NCBI GenBank assembly: GCA_020444205.1
Contig: JAHLLJ010000017.1
Location: 1 to 45,485 of the forward strand
Origin: Deltaproteobacteria bacterium
GTDB taxonomy: Bacteria > Desulfobacterota > Desulfarculia > Desulfarculales > Desulfarculaceae
Direction: 5' to 3'
Length of the DNA stretch: 45,485 nucleotides
In this document: positions 38,051 to 45,485 of the stretch, piece by piece
How the letters are laid out: the number at the start of each line of letters is the position of its first letter
Numbering within the stretch: the first letter of the stretch is position 1
Made by a program: the position numbers and the translations under genes
Notes under the pieces: model-generated
What the model was told of the DNA's origin: nothing
What the model saw: only the letters and a program-made list of their open reading frames with translations
The model's database searches: none

Positions 38051-39130
38051 ATGAGAGAACCCTCCCCCAACCCTAAGCCCCGCTCCCGCCGCCGCCGGGC
38101 CGGAGCCTGGCTGACTTTGATCCTGGCCGGCGCGGTCACCGCCGGGCTGTTCTATTACCTGGCCAAGGCTACGACCCTTGACGACTGGGTGAGCCTTTAC
38201 CAAGGTCTGCCCCTGGTCTTTCTGCTGGCCTATCTGGCCTGCTTTCTGGGCTCCATGGTCCTAAAGGCTCTGCGCTACCGTCTGCTTTTGGCGGCCAGTA
38301 GCCAGGAAAAGCCGCCACGCTTCGCTGGCCTGGTGGCGGTCACCTTTGTGAGCAATTTGTTCGTGGACCTGCTGCCCGCGCGCTCGGGCAGCCTGGCTTA
38401 CATCGTGTTTCTCAACCGCAAACTGGCCGTGGGCCTGCCCGCCTGCTTCAGCTCCTTTGCCTTTTCCTTTATCTTCGACCTCATCGGCATGCTGCCCCTG
38501 TTCTTTTTGGCCATCGTGCTGCACGGCTTGGCCGCCGGGGAGCAGGCTCCCCTGCTGTGGGTGCTGTTGGGGGTGCTGGCGATCATCGCCCTGCTGGCCC
38601 TGTATCTGCTGGAAAAAGTGCTGGCCATTATCGCCGGAGTGGTGCAATGGCTGGCCCCCCGCCTGCCGGGCAAGGCTGCTGCTTGGGCCGGGCGGGCCGC
38701 CGAGGAGGTGGCGGCCATGGCCCAGGACGTGGGTAAGGTCAAAAGCCAGGGCGTATACGGCCGGGTGCTGTGGGTCTCGGTGGCTATACGGGCGCTCAAG
38801 TACCTGGGCCTGTATGTGTTGGTAACCGGTCTCGCTGCTCAGTGGCCCGTGCAGGCAGCTCATCTTTCCTTCCCTCTGGTGCTGTTCGCCCTGATTGCGG
38901 CCGAGGCCACGGCCAGCCTGCCGGTGAGCGGCATAGCGGGCTTTGGAGCCTACGAGGGGGTGATGATGGCCACCCTCAGGGGCGCCGGGCTGGCGCCCAC
39001 CCAGGCGGCCCTGATACCCTTTGGACTGCATCTACTCACCCAAGTGATCGACTACAGCTTGGGGGCGCTGGCCCTGGTGGCCCTTAGCCTCATCAAGCCG
39101 CGAGAGATTGAGCATGAAGACGAAGTTTAA
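38051..39130 (+). CDS. Second flippase-like (LPG synthase TM-domain) protein
   Basis: 359 residues from the ATG at 38051, ten bases after the acyltransferase stop; a TTG at 38021 in the same frame is an alternative start. A basic N-terminus (PRSRRRRAG) precedes about eight membrane helices. Family motifs are ALRYRLLLAASSQ, NLFVDLLPARSGSLAYIVFL and LPVSGIAGFGAYEGVMMATL. Probably moves or presents lipid-linked glycan; the exact substrate is unknown. It overlaps the propeller gene by 17 bases. Confidence 0.88.
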   Translation: MREPSPNPKPRSRRRRAGAWLTLILAGAVTAGLFYYLAKATTLDDWVSLYQGLPLVFLLAYLACFLGSMVLKALRYRLLLAASSQEKPPRFAGLVAVTFVSNLFVDLLPARSGSLAYIVFLNRKLAVGLPACFSSFAFSFIFDLIGMLPLFFLAIVLHGLAAGEQAPLLWVLLGVLAIIALLALYLLEKVLAIIAGVVQWLAPRLPGKAAAWAGRAAEEVAAMAQDVGKVKSQGVYGRVLWVSVAIRALKYLGLYVLVTGLAAQWPVQAAHLSFPLVLFALIAAEATASLPVSGIAGFGAYEGVMMATLRGAGLAPTQAALIPFGLHLLTQVIDYSLGALALVALSLIKPREIEHEDEV

Positions 39131-40145
39131 AAGCCTTCCACTCAAGCACTGGATCATTATGGGGGTGCTGGCCCTTATGCTGGTGGTCACCGCGGTGCAC
39201 TTCGGCCCCCGATACCTCTACTCCCACTTCGGAGATTTGGTGTTGGGCAAAGTGGTGGGCGGGCTTAGCCAGGCCCAGAAAGAGGCGGTGCGTCAGGGCA
39301 CCCGGGGCCTCAAGGCCAAGGTGGTATGGTCCTCCAGCCGTAGCGGCAACCACGAGCTGTACCTGCTCACCCTGCCGGATATGGAGTTCTTTCGCCTGAC
39401 CCACAACGACCGGGTGGAGTATTACAGCCGCTTTTCGCCCGACGGCAAGCGCATAGTCTTTGCCCGCTCCCAGCGCCTATGGGTCAGCGAGCGCGACGAG
39501 CTGCCCTGGGATGTGTGGATCATGGACCTGGACACCAAGGACCAGACCGAGGTGGCTAAAAACGGCAACTACCCCCAATGGGTTGGTAACGACAAGGTCA
39601 GCTTCATGCGGGGCGGCCAGGTGGTGCTCAAGAATCTGGCCACAGGCAAGGAAAGGGTGCTCTACGACGCTGCCCAGCCGCCGGTAAAGGGAGTGCCCCA
39701 GACTCCGGAGCTTTCACCCGACCAGCGCCTGCTGGCCTTTACCGCCCGGGGCGGCTCCCGGGGCACCATGGTCTACGACCTGGCCTCCAAGAAGCTGCGC
39801 AAAGTGGCCGGTGGCTGTGAGATCACCTGGTATCCGGACAGCCGCCGGGTGTTGTGGGTGGAAAACGGCGGCCATGGGGGCAACCAGATCCTGCACTCGG
39901 CGCTTAGCCCGGTGAAGCCCCAGGTGCTCATGGATCTGCCCGGCGATTACAGCCATGAGTACTTTCCCCGCCTGTCGCCGGACGGCAAATGGCTGGTGTG
40001 GGGCGCGGCGGCCAAGGGCCACGAGCACGACATAGCCGACTACGAGATATTCCTGTGGCGTTTGGGCACGCCCTGGAAGAGCGCCCTGCGCCTGACCCAA
40101 AACCAGGCCAACGACCGCTGGCCGGACATCTTTATAGAGAAATAG
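39114..40145 (+). CDS. Membrane-anchored TolB-like beta-propeller protein
   Basis: 343 residues from the ATG at 39114; a TTG at 39108 is also in frame. One N-terminal membrane helix (about 14-35), then a periplasmic WD40-like PD40/TolB propeller with repeats such as YSRFSPDGKRIVFAR, PELSPDQRLLAFTAR and FPRLSPDGKWLVWGA. Such propellers bind peptides or glycans; no enzymatic motif is seen. Overlaps the flippase-like gene and ends two bases before the convergent gene. Confidence 0.85.
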   Translation: MKTKFKSLPLKHWIIMGVLALMLVVTAVHFGPRYLYSHFGDLVLGKVVGGLSQAQKEAVRQGTRGLKAKVVWSSSRSGNHELYLLTLPDMEFFRLTHNDRVEYYSRFSPDGKRIVFARSQRLWVSERDELPWDVWIMDLDTKDQTEVAKNGNYPQWVGNDKVSFMRGGQVVLKNLATGKERVLYDAAQPPVKGVPQTPELSPDQRLLAFTARGGSRGTMVYDLASKKLRKVAGGCEITWYPDSRRVLWVENGGHGGNQILHSALSPVKPQVLMDLPGDYSHEYFPRLSPDGKWLVWGAAAKGHEHDIADYEIFLWRLGTPWKSALRLTQNQANDRWPDIFIEK

Positions 40146-40147
40146 CT

Positions 40148-41107
40148 CTATTGCGGGGGGAACAGTTCCCAGTCGATGCGCAAGGAGCGCAGCATGGTTT
40201 TGATGGCCGGGCTCAGCAGGGCCCAGTCCTCGGCCGCCACCCGGCCCCGCAGGGCGCCCCGGGCCCATAGGAAAGTTCCGCCCGGCAGGCGGCGGTGCAC
40301 CACGGCCATCAGTTCGTAGCCGCCCTCGCTCTGGCGGCGATACACACTCATCCTGCGGCGGTCCACCACCGACTGACCCAGCAGCGTAAAGCCATCCAAA
40401 GAGGGCAGGGCCTCTTGATGCAGCTCCAAGCTCATCTCGCGGCTGTCGCCCACCTGGCCTTGCCATAGATAGCCGTGAGGCAGGCTGCGGCCTTCCCAGG
40501 CCCAGGGCAGGGATACGTACATGCCCCGCCATTCAGCCAAACGCCACTCTGAGCCCAGCACGAAGAAGAAGGGTTGGATACGTAGCGAGGCCAGGATGGT
40601 TTCCAAGGTGGGTTGGTTTTTATCCCACAGCTTGCTGTCGCTGTCGGTGATGGCCCAAAGACGGCCGCCATCAGGCAGGGTTTGTTTGAGGATGAAAATA
40701 TGACGCCGCCGGGCGTCGGTGGTGCCTTCCAGTTCGGTTTGCTCAAAAAGCAGAGCCGGCCGCCCGGCCAGGTCAGCCTGACCCAGGGTCTTGGTGCGCA
40801 CCCGGTCGGCAACGCCCGGCTGGGGCAGCTTGTCGTATTGGAATAGGGAAAACTCCATTTTGGTGTATAAGGGCGCGGTCTTGCGGGCCCACCAGCCGTA
40901 GAAGTGCCTGAGGCCCACGTAGAAAAAGCCATACCAGTTTTTGGGTATGGCCAGGCTCACCCCCCGGTCTTCTTGAATGCGCCACTGAGGGCCGGGCAGG
41001 GGGGCGTGGTCACCGGCTAGGGGATCGCTCGCGGCCAGGGCCGGCGCGGCGGCCAGCAGCACGGCCAGGAGCAGGGCCAGGGCACTAAGGCGGCGGGTGA
41101 TGATCAT
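40148..41107 (-). CDS. Secreted protein with two tandem DcrB/PsbP-like domains
   Basis: 319 residues from the ATG at 41107, which has a GAGGG ribosome site and overlaps the upstream stop in ATGA. Signal peptide about 1-25 (ends ALA). Two halves of similar layout: each starts with a strand pattern around a GVSLAIPKNWYG- or GMYVSLPWAWEG-type turn and ends with ILASLRI or MLRSLRI, as in PsbP/DcrB/DUF1795-like folds. I cannot name it. Likely periplasmic and part of the same operon as the GT-C gene. Confidence 0.72.
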   Translation of the reverse strand: MIITRRLSALALLLAVLLAAAPALAASDPLAGDHAPLPGPQWRIQEDRGVSLAIPKNWYGFFYVGLRHFYGWWARKTAPLYTKMEFSLFQYDKLPQPGVADRVRTKTLGQADLAGRPALLFEQTELEGTTDARRRHIFILKQTLPDGGRLWAITDSDSKLWDKNQPTLETILASLRIQPFFFVLGSEWRLAEWRGMYVSLPWAWEGRSLPHGYLWQGQVGDSREMSLELHQEALPSLDGFTLLGQSVVDRRRMSVYRRQSEGGYELMAVVHRRLPGGTFLWARGALRGRVAAEDWALLSPAIKTMLRSLRIDWELFPPQ

Positions 41108-41316
41108 AATTTCCCTCGGCAACCAGGCAACAGGCGGTACACCTCGCCCCAGGATGAGTTTTGCAGTATCTCCCGGAGCAGGGCGTTGATTTTGATTGGG
41201 CAGCGTTTGCCCAGATGGCCATGGGTAAGCCCGGCGAATTCCAGGGTACCATCCACTGCGGCATCCACTCCGGATTGGTTGGGAAAATCAATCATGCGGA
41301 AGTAAACCTCAGGCAT
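41104..41316 (-). CDS. Small unrecognised protein in the GT-C operon
   Basis: 70 residues starting MPEVYFRMIDFPNQ and ending LLPGCRGKL. The ATG overlaps the end of the GT-C gene by eight bases and the TGA overlaps the start of the next gene (ATGA), so it fills the space between two real genes exactly, a strong sign that it is translated. It has no signal peptide or membrane helix; two Cys (KRCPIKI, LPGCRG) are present. I do not recognise the family. Confidence 0.6.
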   Translation of the reverse strand: MPEVYFRMIDFPNQSGVDAAVDGTLEFAGLTHGHLGKRCPIKINALLREILQNSSWGEVYRLLPGCRGKL

Positions 41317-42814
41317 GGACCGGCTCCTTAGCCTCGCGCCGCCTAATCCAACACCGGGCCAGGCGGTGGATGCACAGACCCAGGCAGATGGCCAATATGG
41401 GAACCAAAGGCGAGTTGAAGCGCGCATAGTTGGCGGTTATCAGGCTGTGAAAGATGTACATGTAGATAGAGGGCAGCACAAAGGCCAATAGGGGCCAATC
41501 GCGCCTGCGCAGGGAAGACACACCCAGATAAAATAGGCAGACAAAGCCGGGCAGGGCCACCCACCAGGTGTCCGCGAACAGGCCGCGCCAGGCCAGGGGG
41601 ATGGAGGCCAGCAAATGGCCCCAAGGGTTGGCCAATATCTTGCGAATGGCCGCCTTTTGGCTGTAGGTGTCGCCCACAGTGTAGTGGCCCAGCCAATTGG
41701 CGCTGCGAGTCCAGTTGTGCTGACCTCTCATCTCATAGGTGTCGCCCCGGAACCACTCCCGCAGGTGGTTGAAATCATCCATGGTCAGGAACCTGCCTAG
41801 AGTGGCTTGGTAAAGATCGACTCCCCCCAGCTTTTGGTGTTTGGGCGGGTTCCAACGGTGGTTGCCCGGGGTGGGCGACTCCTGGACCAGAGGGTTCAGG
41901 TAGACCCAGGGGGTGTAGTAAATGAAGGCGGCCAAATACTCTTTGGGGGTCATGGCCGCATAGTTGGAGCGGATTTCCAACACCAGGCCGCTACGGTAAG
42001 TCAGCATCCACCGGCCATAGCTATAGTGGTTGCGGGCCATCCAGGCCCCCACCGGGATAACGAAAGTCAGAGTGAAGACGGCCATGCCCGCCAGCAACCT
42101 GCCCCTGGGAAGGCGGCTGCGCCAGGCCAGCAAGGCGAAGTAGATCATCACTGGAAGCCAGAAATACATCAGCGCCGCCCGGGTGAGGGCCCCCAGGGCC
42201 AACAACAGCCCAGCCAGGGCAAAGGCCCAAAGGCTGGGACGCCGCAGGGCCCGGTACAGGGCCAGGGACAGGAACAGGATGATCAGGGCCGCGCCCGCCT
42301 CGCTGTAAAAGCGGTTGATGAAATAGATCAGGGCCGGGCTGTAGGCCACCATAGCGAAGCTGAGATAGCCCGGCCAAGGCGATCCGGTGCGCCGCCACAC
42401 GAAAACCCCGGCCAGGATGGCCGCCAGGAGCAGCCAGCCCAGTTGCCACTTTTTGAGCGGCAGCAGATCGTCGCGCAGGAAGCTGGGCAGGGGCAGGTCC
42501 AGGCCGGGCACCACCGCCACCCCCAGGGCCAAAAAGGCGGGGTAGCCGGGTGAGCGCCAGGCGTCCAACCATGGATGGGGGGTCAGGGTGCGTTGGGTGC
42601 TGATGGTGCCGTGGTACACCAGATTGTGGGCCATGCACAAATAGTGGTTGCCGTCGTGGTCTATGGCGTGCTGGGGCAGGTTGCGCGACGCGTGAAACAC
42701 GAAACCGCCCAATAGGGCCAGCATAATCAGAAGGTGCCCCGCGAAGCGCAAGTTAGCCTTGGCCAAATAGGGTGGGGCCGGCACGGGCAACAGGCTCTCG
42801 AGAAGTCTTGGCAT
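41309..42814 (-). CDS. GT-C family membrane glycosyltransferase
   Basis: 501 residues from the ATG at 42814 (CTGGAG ribosome site); the frame is open further upstream to 42886. About ten membrane helices. The first periplasmic loop has HAIDHDGNHYLCMAHNLV, with the Asp pair in the catalytic position of ArnT/PMT-like enzymes, and later WRSPGYPAFLALG. Such enzymes move a sugar from polyprenyl-phosphate to lipid, glycan or protein on the outer face of the inner membrane. Divergent from hddA. Confidence 0.85.
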   Translation of the reverse strand: MPRLLESLLPVPAPPYLAKANLRFAGHLLIMLALLGGFVFHASRNLPQHAIDHDGNHYLCMAHNLVYHGTISTQRTLTPHPWLDAWRSPGYPAFLALGVAVVPGLDLPLPSFLRDDLLPLKKWQLGWLLLAAILAGVFVWRRTGSPWPGYLSFAMVAYSPALIYFINRFYSEAGAALIILFLSLALYRALRRPSLWAFALAGLLLALGALTRAALMYFWLPVMIYFALLAWRSRLPRGRLLAGMAVFTLTFVIPVGAWMARNHYSYGRWMLTYRSGLVLEIRSNYAAMTPKEYLAAFIYYTPWVYLNPLVQESPTPGNHRWNPPKHQKLGGVDLYQATLGRFLTMDDFNHLREWFRGDTYEMRGQHNWTRSANWLGHYTVGDTYSQKAAIRKILANPWGHLLASIPLAWRGLFADTWWVALPGFVCLFYLGVSSLRRRDWPLLAFVLPSIYMYIFHSLITANYARFNSPLVPILAICLGLCIHRLARCWIRRREAKEPVHA

Positions 42815-42899
42815 CAGGCTCCAGGGGGCTTGGGGCTTAACTGGCTGGCTCAAATATACGCAACCTGCCCCAAAGCGGCAACCCAACCCGCGGCTCTGA

Positions 42900-42928
42900 T
42901 TGCCAAATTACCCCCGAACTGCTACAAA
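42900..42928 (+). promoter_or_regulatory. Probable promoter of the heptose operon
   Basis: TTGCCA (42900-42905), 17 bases, TACAAA (42923-42928). The -35 is good, the -10 moderate. The leader contains a perfect 7-base hairpin (42943-42949 with 42964-42970) just before the hddA start. Confidence 0.42.
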
Positions 42929-42993
42929 GTGGGAGCAGAATCGCGGCTGGGTTTTACTACCTGCAGCCGCATAACCTTTGCCGGGAAAACCGC

Positions 42994-43983
42994 ATGATTA
43001 TCTCCAAGGCTCCGGTGCGCATATCCCTGGGAGGCGGGGGCACCGACCTGGCTTCCTACTACTCCAAATTCGGCGGCTTCCTCATCGCCGGGGGTATTGA
43101 CAAGTATATATTTATCTGCATCAACCGGCGCTTCGAGCGCTCCATCAAGCTCTCCTACTCCCAGACCGAGGTGGTGGAGGGCGTGGATCAGGTGCAGCAC
43201 AAGATATTCCGCGAAGCCCTGCGCCTGGCCCGGGTGGAGAACCAGGTGGAGCTCTCCTCCATTGCCGACGTACCGGCCAACTGCGGCCTGGGTTCCTCCT
43301 CCAGCTTTACCGTGGCCCTGCTGACCGCCCTGCGCTCCTACACCCGGGACTTCGCTTCTCTGCGCGACCTGGCCGAAGAGGCCTGCCACATTGAGATCGA
43401 CATCCTGGGCGCGCCCATCGGCAAGCAAGACCAGTACATGGCCGCTTTTGGCGGAGTAACCGCCTTGACCTTTGAAAAAGACGGCAGTGTGCACGTCGAG
43501 CCACTGAAGATGCCTAACGGCAAGCTGGTGGAGTTGGAGTACAACATCGCCCTGTTCTATACCGGCATCGAGCGTAGCGCCTCGGAGATCCTGGCCTCCC
43601 AGGACAAAAAGACCAAGGAGGACGATCAGTCCATCATCGAGCGGCTGCACGGCATAAAAGAGATCGGCCTGGAGACCCGCCGTTTGTTCGAAAAGGGGGA
43701 CATCGACTCCTTTGGCGAGCTGTTGCACCAACACTGGAAGACCAAGAAAAAACTCAGCTCGGCCATAAGCAATCCCTTTATCGACGAGGCCTATGAAGAG
43801 GCCCTGCGCTCCGGCGCCCTGGGCGGCAAGATCATGGGCGCTGGGGGCGGCGGATTCTTCATGTTCTACTGCCCCGGCACCAAGGCCAAGGTGATCCAGC
43901 GCCTGACCGCCATGGGCCTTCGCTACTTTCCCTTCCGCTTTGACTACGAAGGGGCCAAGATAGTGGCCAATTTGCGCAAGTAA
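42994..43983 (+). CDS. hddA: D-glycero-alpha-D-manno-heptose 7-phosphate kinase
   Basis: 329 residues, GHMP kinase family. Phosphorylates the heptose 7-phosphate at C1 to the 1,7-bisphosphate. Motifs: start IISKAPVRISLGGGGTDLASYY, ATP loop CGLGSSSSFTVALL near residue 98, and GGKIMGAGGGGFFMFY near the C-terminus. The N-terminus is diagnostic of the HddA group rather than galactokinase. Followed by gmhA-like and gmhB genes, which complete the pathway steps around it. Confidence 0.93.
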   Translation: MIISKAPVRISLGGGGTDLASYYSKFGGFLIAGGIDKYIFICINRRFERSIKLSYSQTEVVEGVDQVQHKIFREALRLARVENQVELSSIADVPANCGLGSSSSFTVALLTALRSYTRDFASLRDLAEEACHIEIDILGAPIGKQDQYMAAFGGVTALTFEKDGSVHVEPLKMPNGKLVELEYNIALFYTGIERSASEILASQDKKTKEDDQSIIERLHGIKEIGLETRRLFEKGDIDSFGELLHQHWKTKKKLSSAISNPFIDEAYEEALRSGALGGKIMGAGGGGFFMFYCPGTKAKVIQRLTAMGLRYFPFRFDYEGAKIVANLRK

Positions 43984-43994
43984 GGAGCCAGCCC

Positions 43995-44594
43995 TTGAGC
44001 GAGTACGCAAAACAATACCTGGAAGAGGCGGGACGCATAACCGCCTCCATCGACCCCAAGGCCGTGGAAAACATGGTCCGCATCATCCAGCGGATCAGGA
44101 CTGACGGCGGGCGCCTGTTTTTCGTGGGCGTGGGTGGCGGCGCGGGCAATGCCAACCACGCGGTCAACGACTTCCGCAAGATCGCGGGCCTGGAGTGCTA
44201 CACCCCCACGGACAACGTGAGCGAGCTGACCGCCCTGGTCAACGACGAGGGCTGGGACGGGGTTTTCGCCCGCTGGCTCAAAACCAGCCGCCTGGGCCCC
44301 AAGGACGGGGTGTTCGTGTTCAGCGTAGGCGGCGGCAACGTGGAAAAGCAGATCAGCGTGAACATCGTTCAGGCGCTCAAGCTGGCCCAGGAGGTGGGGG
44401 CCAAGGTGTTGGGCGTGGTGGGGCGCGACGGCGGCTACACCGCCCAGGTGGGCGACGCGGTCATCATCATCCCCACGGTGAACCAGGCCACCATCACCCC
44501 CCACACCGAGGCCTTCCAGGCGGTGGTGTGGCATATGGTGGTTTCGCACCCTGACATCCTGCAGAACGAGATGAAGTGGGAGTCGGTGAAATAA
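43995..44594 (+). CDS. gmhA: SIS-domain phosphoheptose isomerase (GmhA-like)
   Basis: 199 residues from a TTG with an AAGGAG ribosome site. SIS sugar-isomerase fold: RLFFVGVGGGAGNANHAVNDF and DGVFVFSVGGGN. Converts sedoheptulose 7-phosphate to D-glycero-D-manno-heptose 7-phosphate. The family is assigned from fold and its place between hddA and gmhB; it differs from E. coli-type GmhA at several positions (GGAGNANHAVNDF rather than the usual GNGGSAADAQHFA pattern), so it may be a variant class. Confidence 0.85.
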   Translation: MSEYAKQYLEEAGRITASIDPKAVENMVRIIQRIRTDGGRLFFVGVGGGAGNANHAVNDFRKIAGLECYTPTDNVSELTALVNDEGWDGVFARWLKTSRLGPKDGVFVFSVGGGNVEKQISVNIVQALKLAQEVGAKVLGVVGRDGGYTAQVGDAVIIIPTVNQATITPHTEAFQAVVWHMVVSHPDILQNEMKWESVK

Positions 44595-45112
44595 AGCGAG
44601 CGGTTTTTCTGGACCGCGACGGGGTGCTAAACCCGGTGGTGATGCGCGGCGGTTCGCCTGCCTCGCCCCGCAGCCGGAGCGAGTTCAGCCTGGTCCCCGG
44701 CGCTGGGGAACAGGTGGCCCGGCTCCGGCAGGCGGGCTATCTGGTCATCGTGGTGACCAACCAGCCCGACCTGGCCCGAGGCCTGTTAGCCGAGGACGAG
44801 CTGGCGGCCATGCACCAAGCGCTGGCCCAGGAAGTGGGGCCGGACGAGATACGCTTTTGCCCCCACGACGATCATCACCAGTGCGCCTGCCGCAAGCCCA
44901 AGCCGGGCATGCTCACCCAGGCGGCCCAGGAATACGGCCTGGACCTGGCAGAGTCGTGGATGGTGGGCGACGGTTACAAGGACATGCAGGCCGCCCGCGC
45001 CGCCGGAGTGCGGGCCGTGCTGATAAACGCCGATTACAACGCCCAGGTCGAGGCTGCCCAGCGGGTGGCTGGTTTGGCCCAGGCTGTGGATTTAATTTTG
45101 GAGCAAGGATAG
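44576..45112 (+). CDS. gmhB: Heptose 1,7-bisphosphate phosphatase
   Basis: 178 residues, HAD superfamily. Removes the C7 phosphate from the heptose 1,7-bisphosphate. Catalytic FLDRDGVLNPVV, then VVTNQPDLARG, the zinc-loop cysteines in FCPHDDHHQCACRKPKPGM and WMVGDGYKDMQAA. The only in-frame start is a GTG at 44576, which overlaps the previous gene by 19 bases. Confidence 0.93.
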   Translation: MGVGEIKRAVFLDRDGVLNPVVMRGGSPASPRSRSEFSLVPGAGEQVARLRQAGYLVIVVTNQPDLARGLLAEDELAAMHQALAQEVGPDEIRFCPHDDHHQCACRKPKPGMLTQAAQEYGLDLAESWMVGDGYKDMQAARAAGVRAVLINADYNAQVEAAQRVAGLAQAVDLILEQG

Positions 45113-45115
45113 GTT

Positions 45116-45485
45116 ATGGCCATTTTTCTGGACAGCGGCAAGATTGAGCAGGTGGAGAAATTTTTGCGCTGGGGTGTTATTCGCGGAGTCACCACCAACC
45201 CCACCATTTTGCTAAAGGACGGGGTAACCGGCGGTGCGGCGGGTATGAAAAAACGGGCCCAGGAAATCGCGGCCATGATCGCGCCTCTGCCCCTGTCCCT
45301 GGAAGTGACCAGCAACGACCCCAAGCAGATGGTGGATCAGGCCCGGGAGTTCGCCTCCCTGGCCGAGAACATCAACGTGAAGATCACCATCCACGGGCCC
45401 GAGGGAGAGACCGACAACATCGAGGTGATCCACGCCCTGGAGACCAAGTACGACGTGCGGGTCAACGCCACGGCCATGATGAGCG
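45116..45485 (+). CDS. Transaldolase-family protein, N-terminal part
   Basis: Cut by the window end; 123 residues visible. Starts AIFLDSGKIEQVEKFLRWG, then GVTTNPTILLKDG, with the Schiff-base Lys in NINVKITIHGPEG and a late VRVNATAMMS, the pattern of the short TalC/fructose-6-phosphate aldolase type. An AAGGA ribosome site lies before the ATG, three bases after gmhB. A transaldolase here would supply sedoheptulose 7-phosphate to the heptose genes just upstream; whether it acts on that or on fructose 6-phosphate cannot be told. Confidence 0.85.
   Translation, partial: MAIFLDSGKIEQVEKFLRWGVIRGVTTNPTILLKDGVTGGAAGMKKRAQEIAAMIAPLPLSLEVTSNDPKQMVDQAREFASLAENINVKITIHGPEGETDNIEVIHALETKYDVRVNATAMMS

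Overview
The window is gene-dense, GC-rich chromosomal DNA of a Gram-negative bacterium, most likely an anaerobic Desulfobacterota (former Deltaproteobacteria), perhaps a Desulfarculus-like sulfur metaboliser. That placement is inference. It rests on the Kdo/heptose lipopolysaccharide genes, the DUF39 plus NIL-ferredoxin homocysteine genes known from strict anaerobes, a DsrE-like protein and the many deltaproteobacterial-type proteins. No rRNA, tRNA, CRISPR array, transposase or phage gene was recognised.

Layout. (1) 1-2356: end of kdnB, then kdnA and kdsB, the set that makes and activates 8-amino-Kdo (Kdo8N). (2) 2362-8614: a small membrane protein, recN, then a minus-strand FlgO/FlgT-like lipoprotein, acylphosphatase and an unusual mosaic ligA. 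(3) 8720-11616, minus strand: a 7TM-DISM diguanylate cyclase and a DUF1786 actin-fold protein. (4) 11751-19967: a long plus-strand translation operon behind a near-consensus promoter: ffh, rpsP, khpA, rimM, trmD, rplS, rnhB, yraN, an rsmI gene fused in frame to HPr, ptsI and smpB. (5) 20092-23302: a second near-consensus promoter and a sulfur operon: mnmA, an Rrf2 regulator, a DUF39 homocysteine-synthesis protein and a NIL/2[4Fe-4S] ferredoxin. (6) 23303-34276: a long hairpin element, three very large GT-C-like membrane proteins (two in a minus-strand operon that converges on the third), a TPR-like membrane protein and a flippase-like protein. (7) 34528-45485: a DsrE-like secreted protein, an asparagine-synthetase-type amidotransferase, a hexapeptide acyltransferase, a second flippase-like protein, a TolB-like propeller, an opposing operon (GT-C protein, 70-residue unknown protein, tandem-domain secreted protein), then the heptose genes hddA, gmhA-like, gmhB and a transaldolase cut by the window end.

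How it fits together. Both ends of the window make outer-membrane sugar precursors (Kdo8N; heptose from sedoheptulose 7-phosphate). The middle right holds polyprenyl-phosphate-type glycosyltransferases, flippase-like proteins and modifying enzymes that look like surface-glycan assembly. The centre is core translation and tRNA/rRNA modification, with PTS phosphotransfer embedded in it.

Most notable: an RsmI-HPr fusion directly upstream of ptsI; a ligA whose zinc-finger/helix-hairpin-helix region is AT-rich and carries extra HhH units; the long imperfect palindrome at 23330-23451; a probable structured leader before the GT-C operon; and a small unrecognised gene embedded in an envelope operon.
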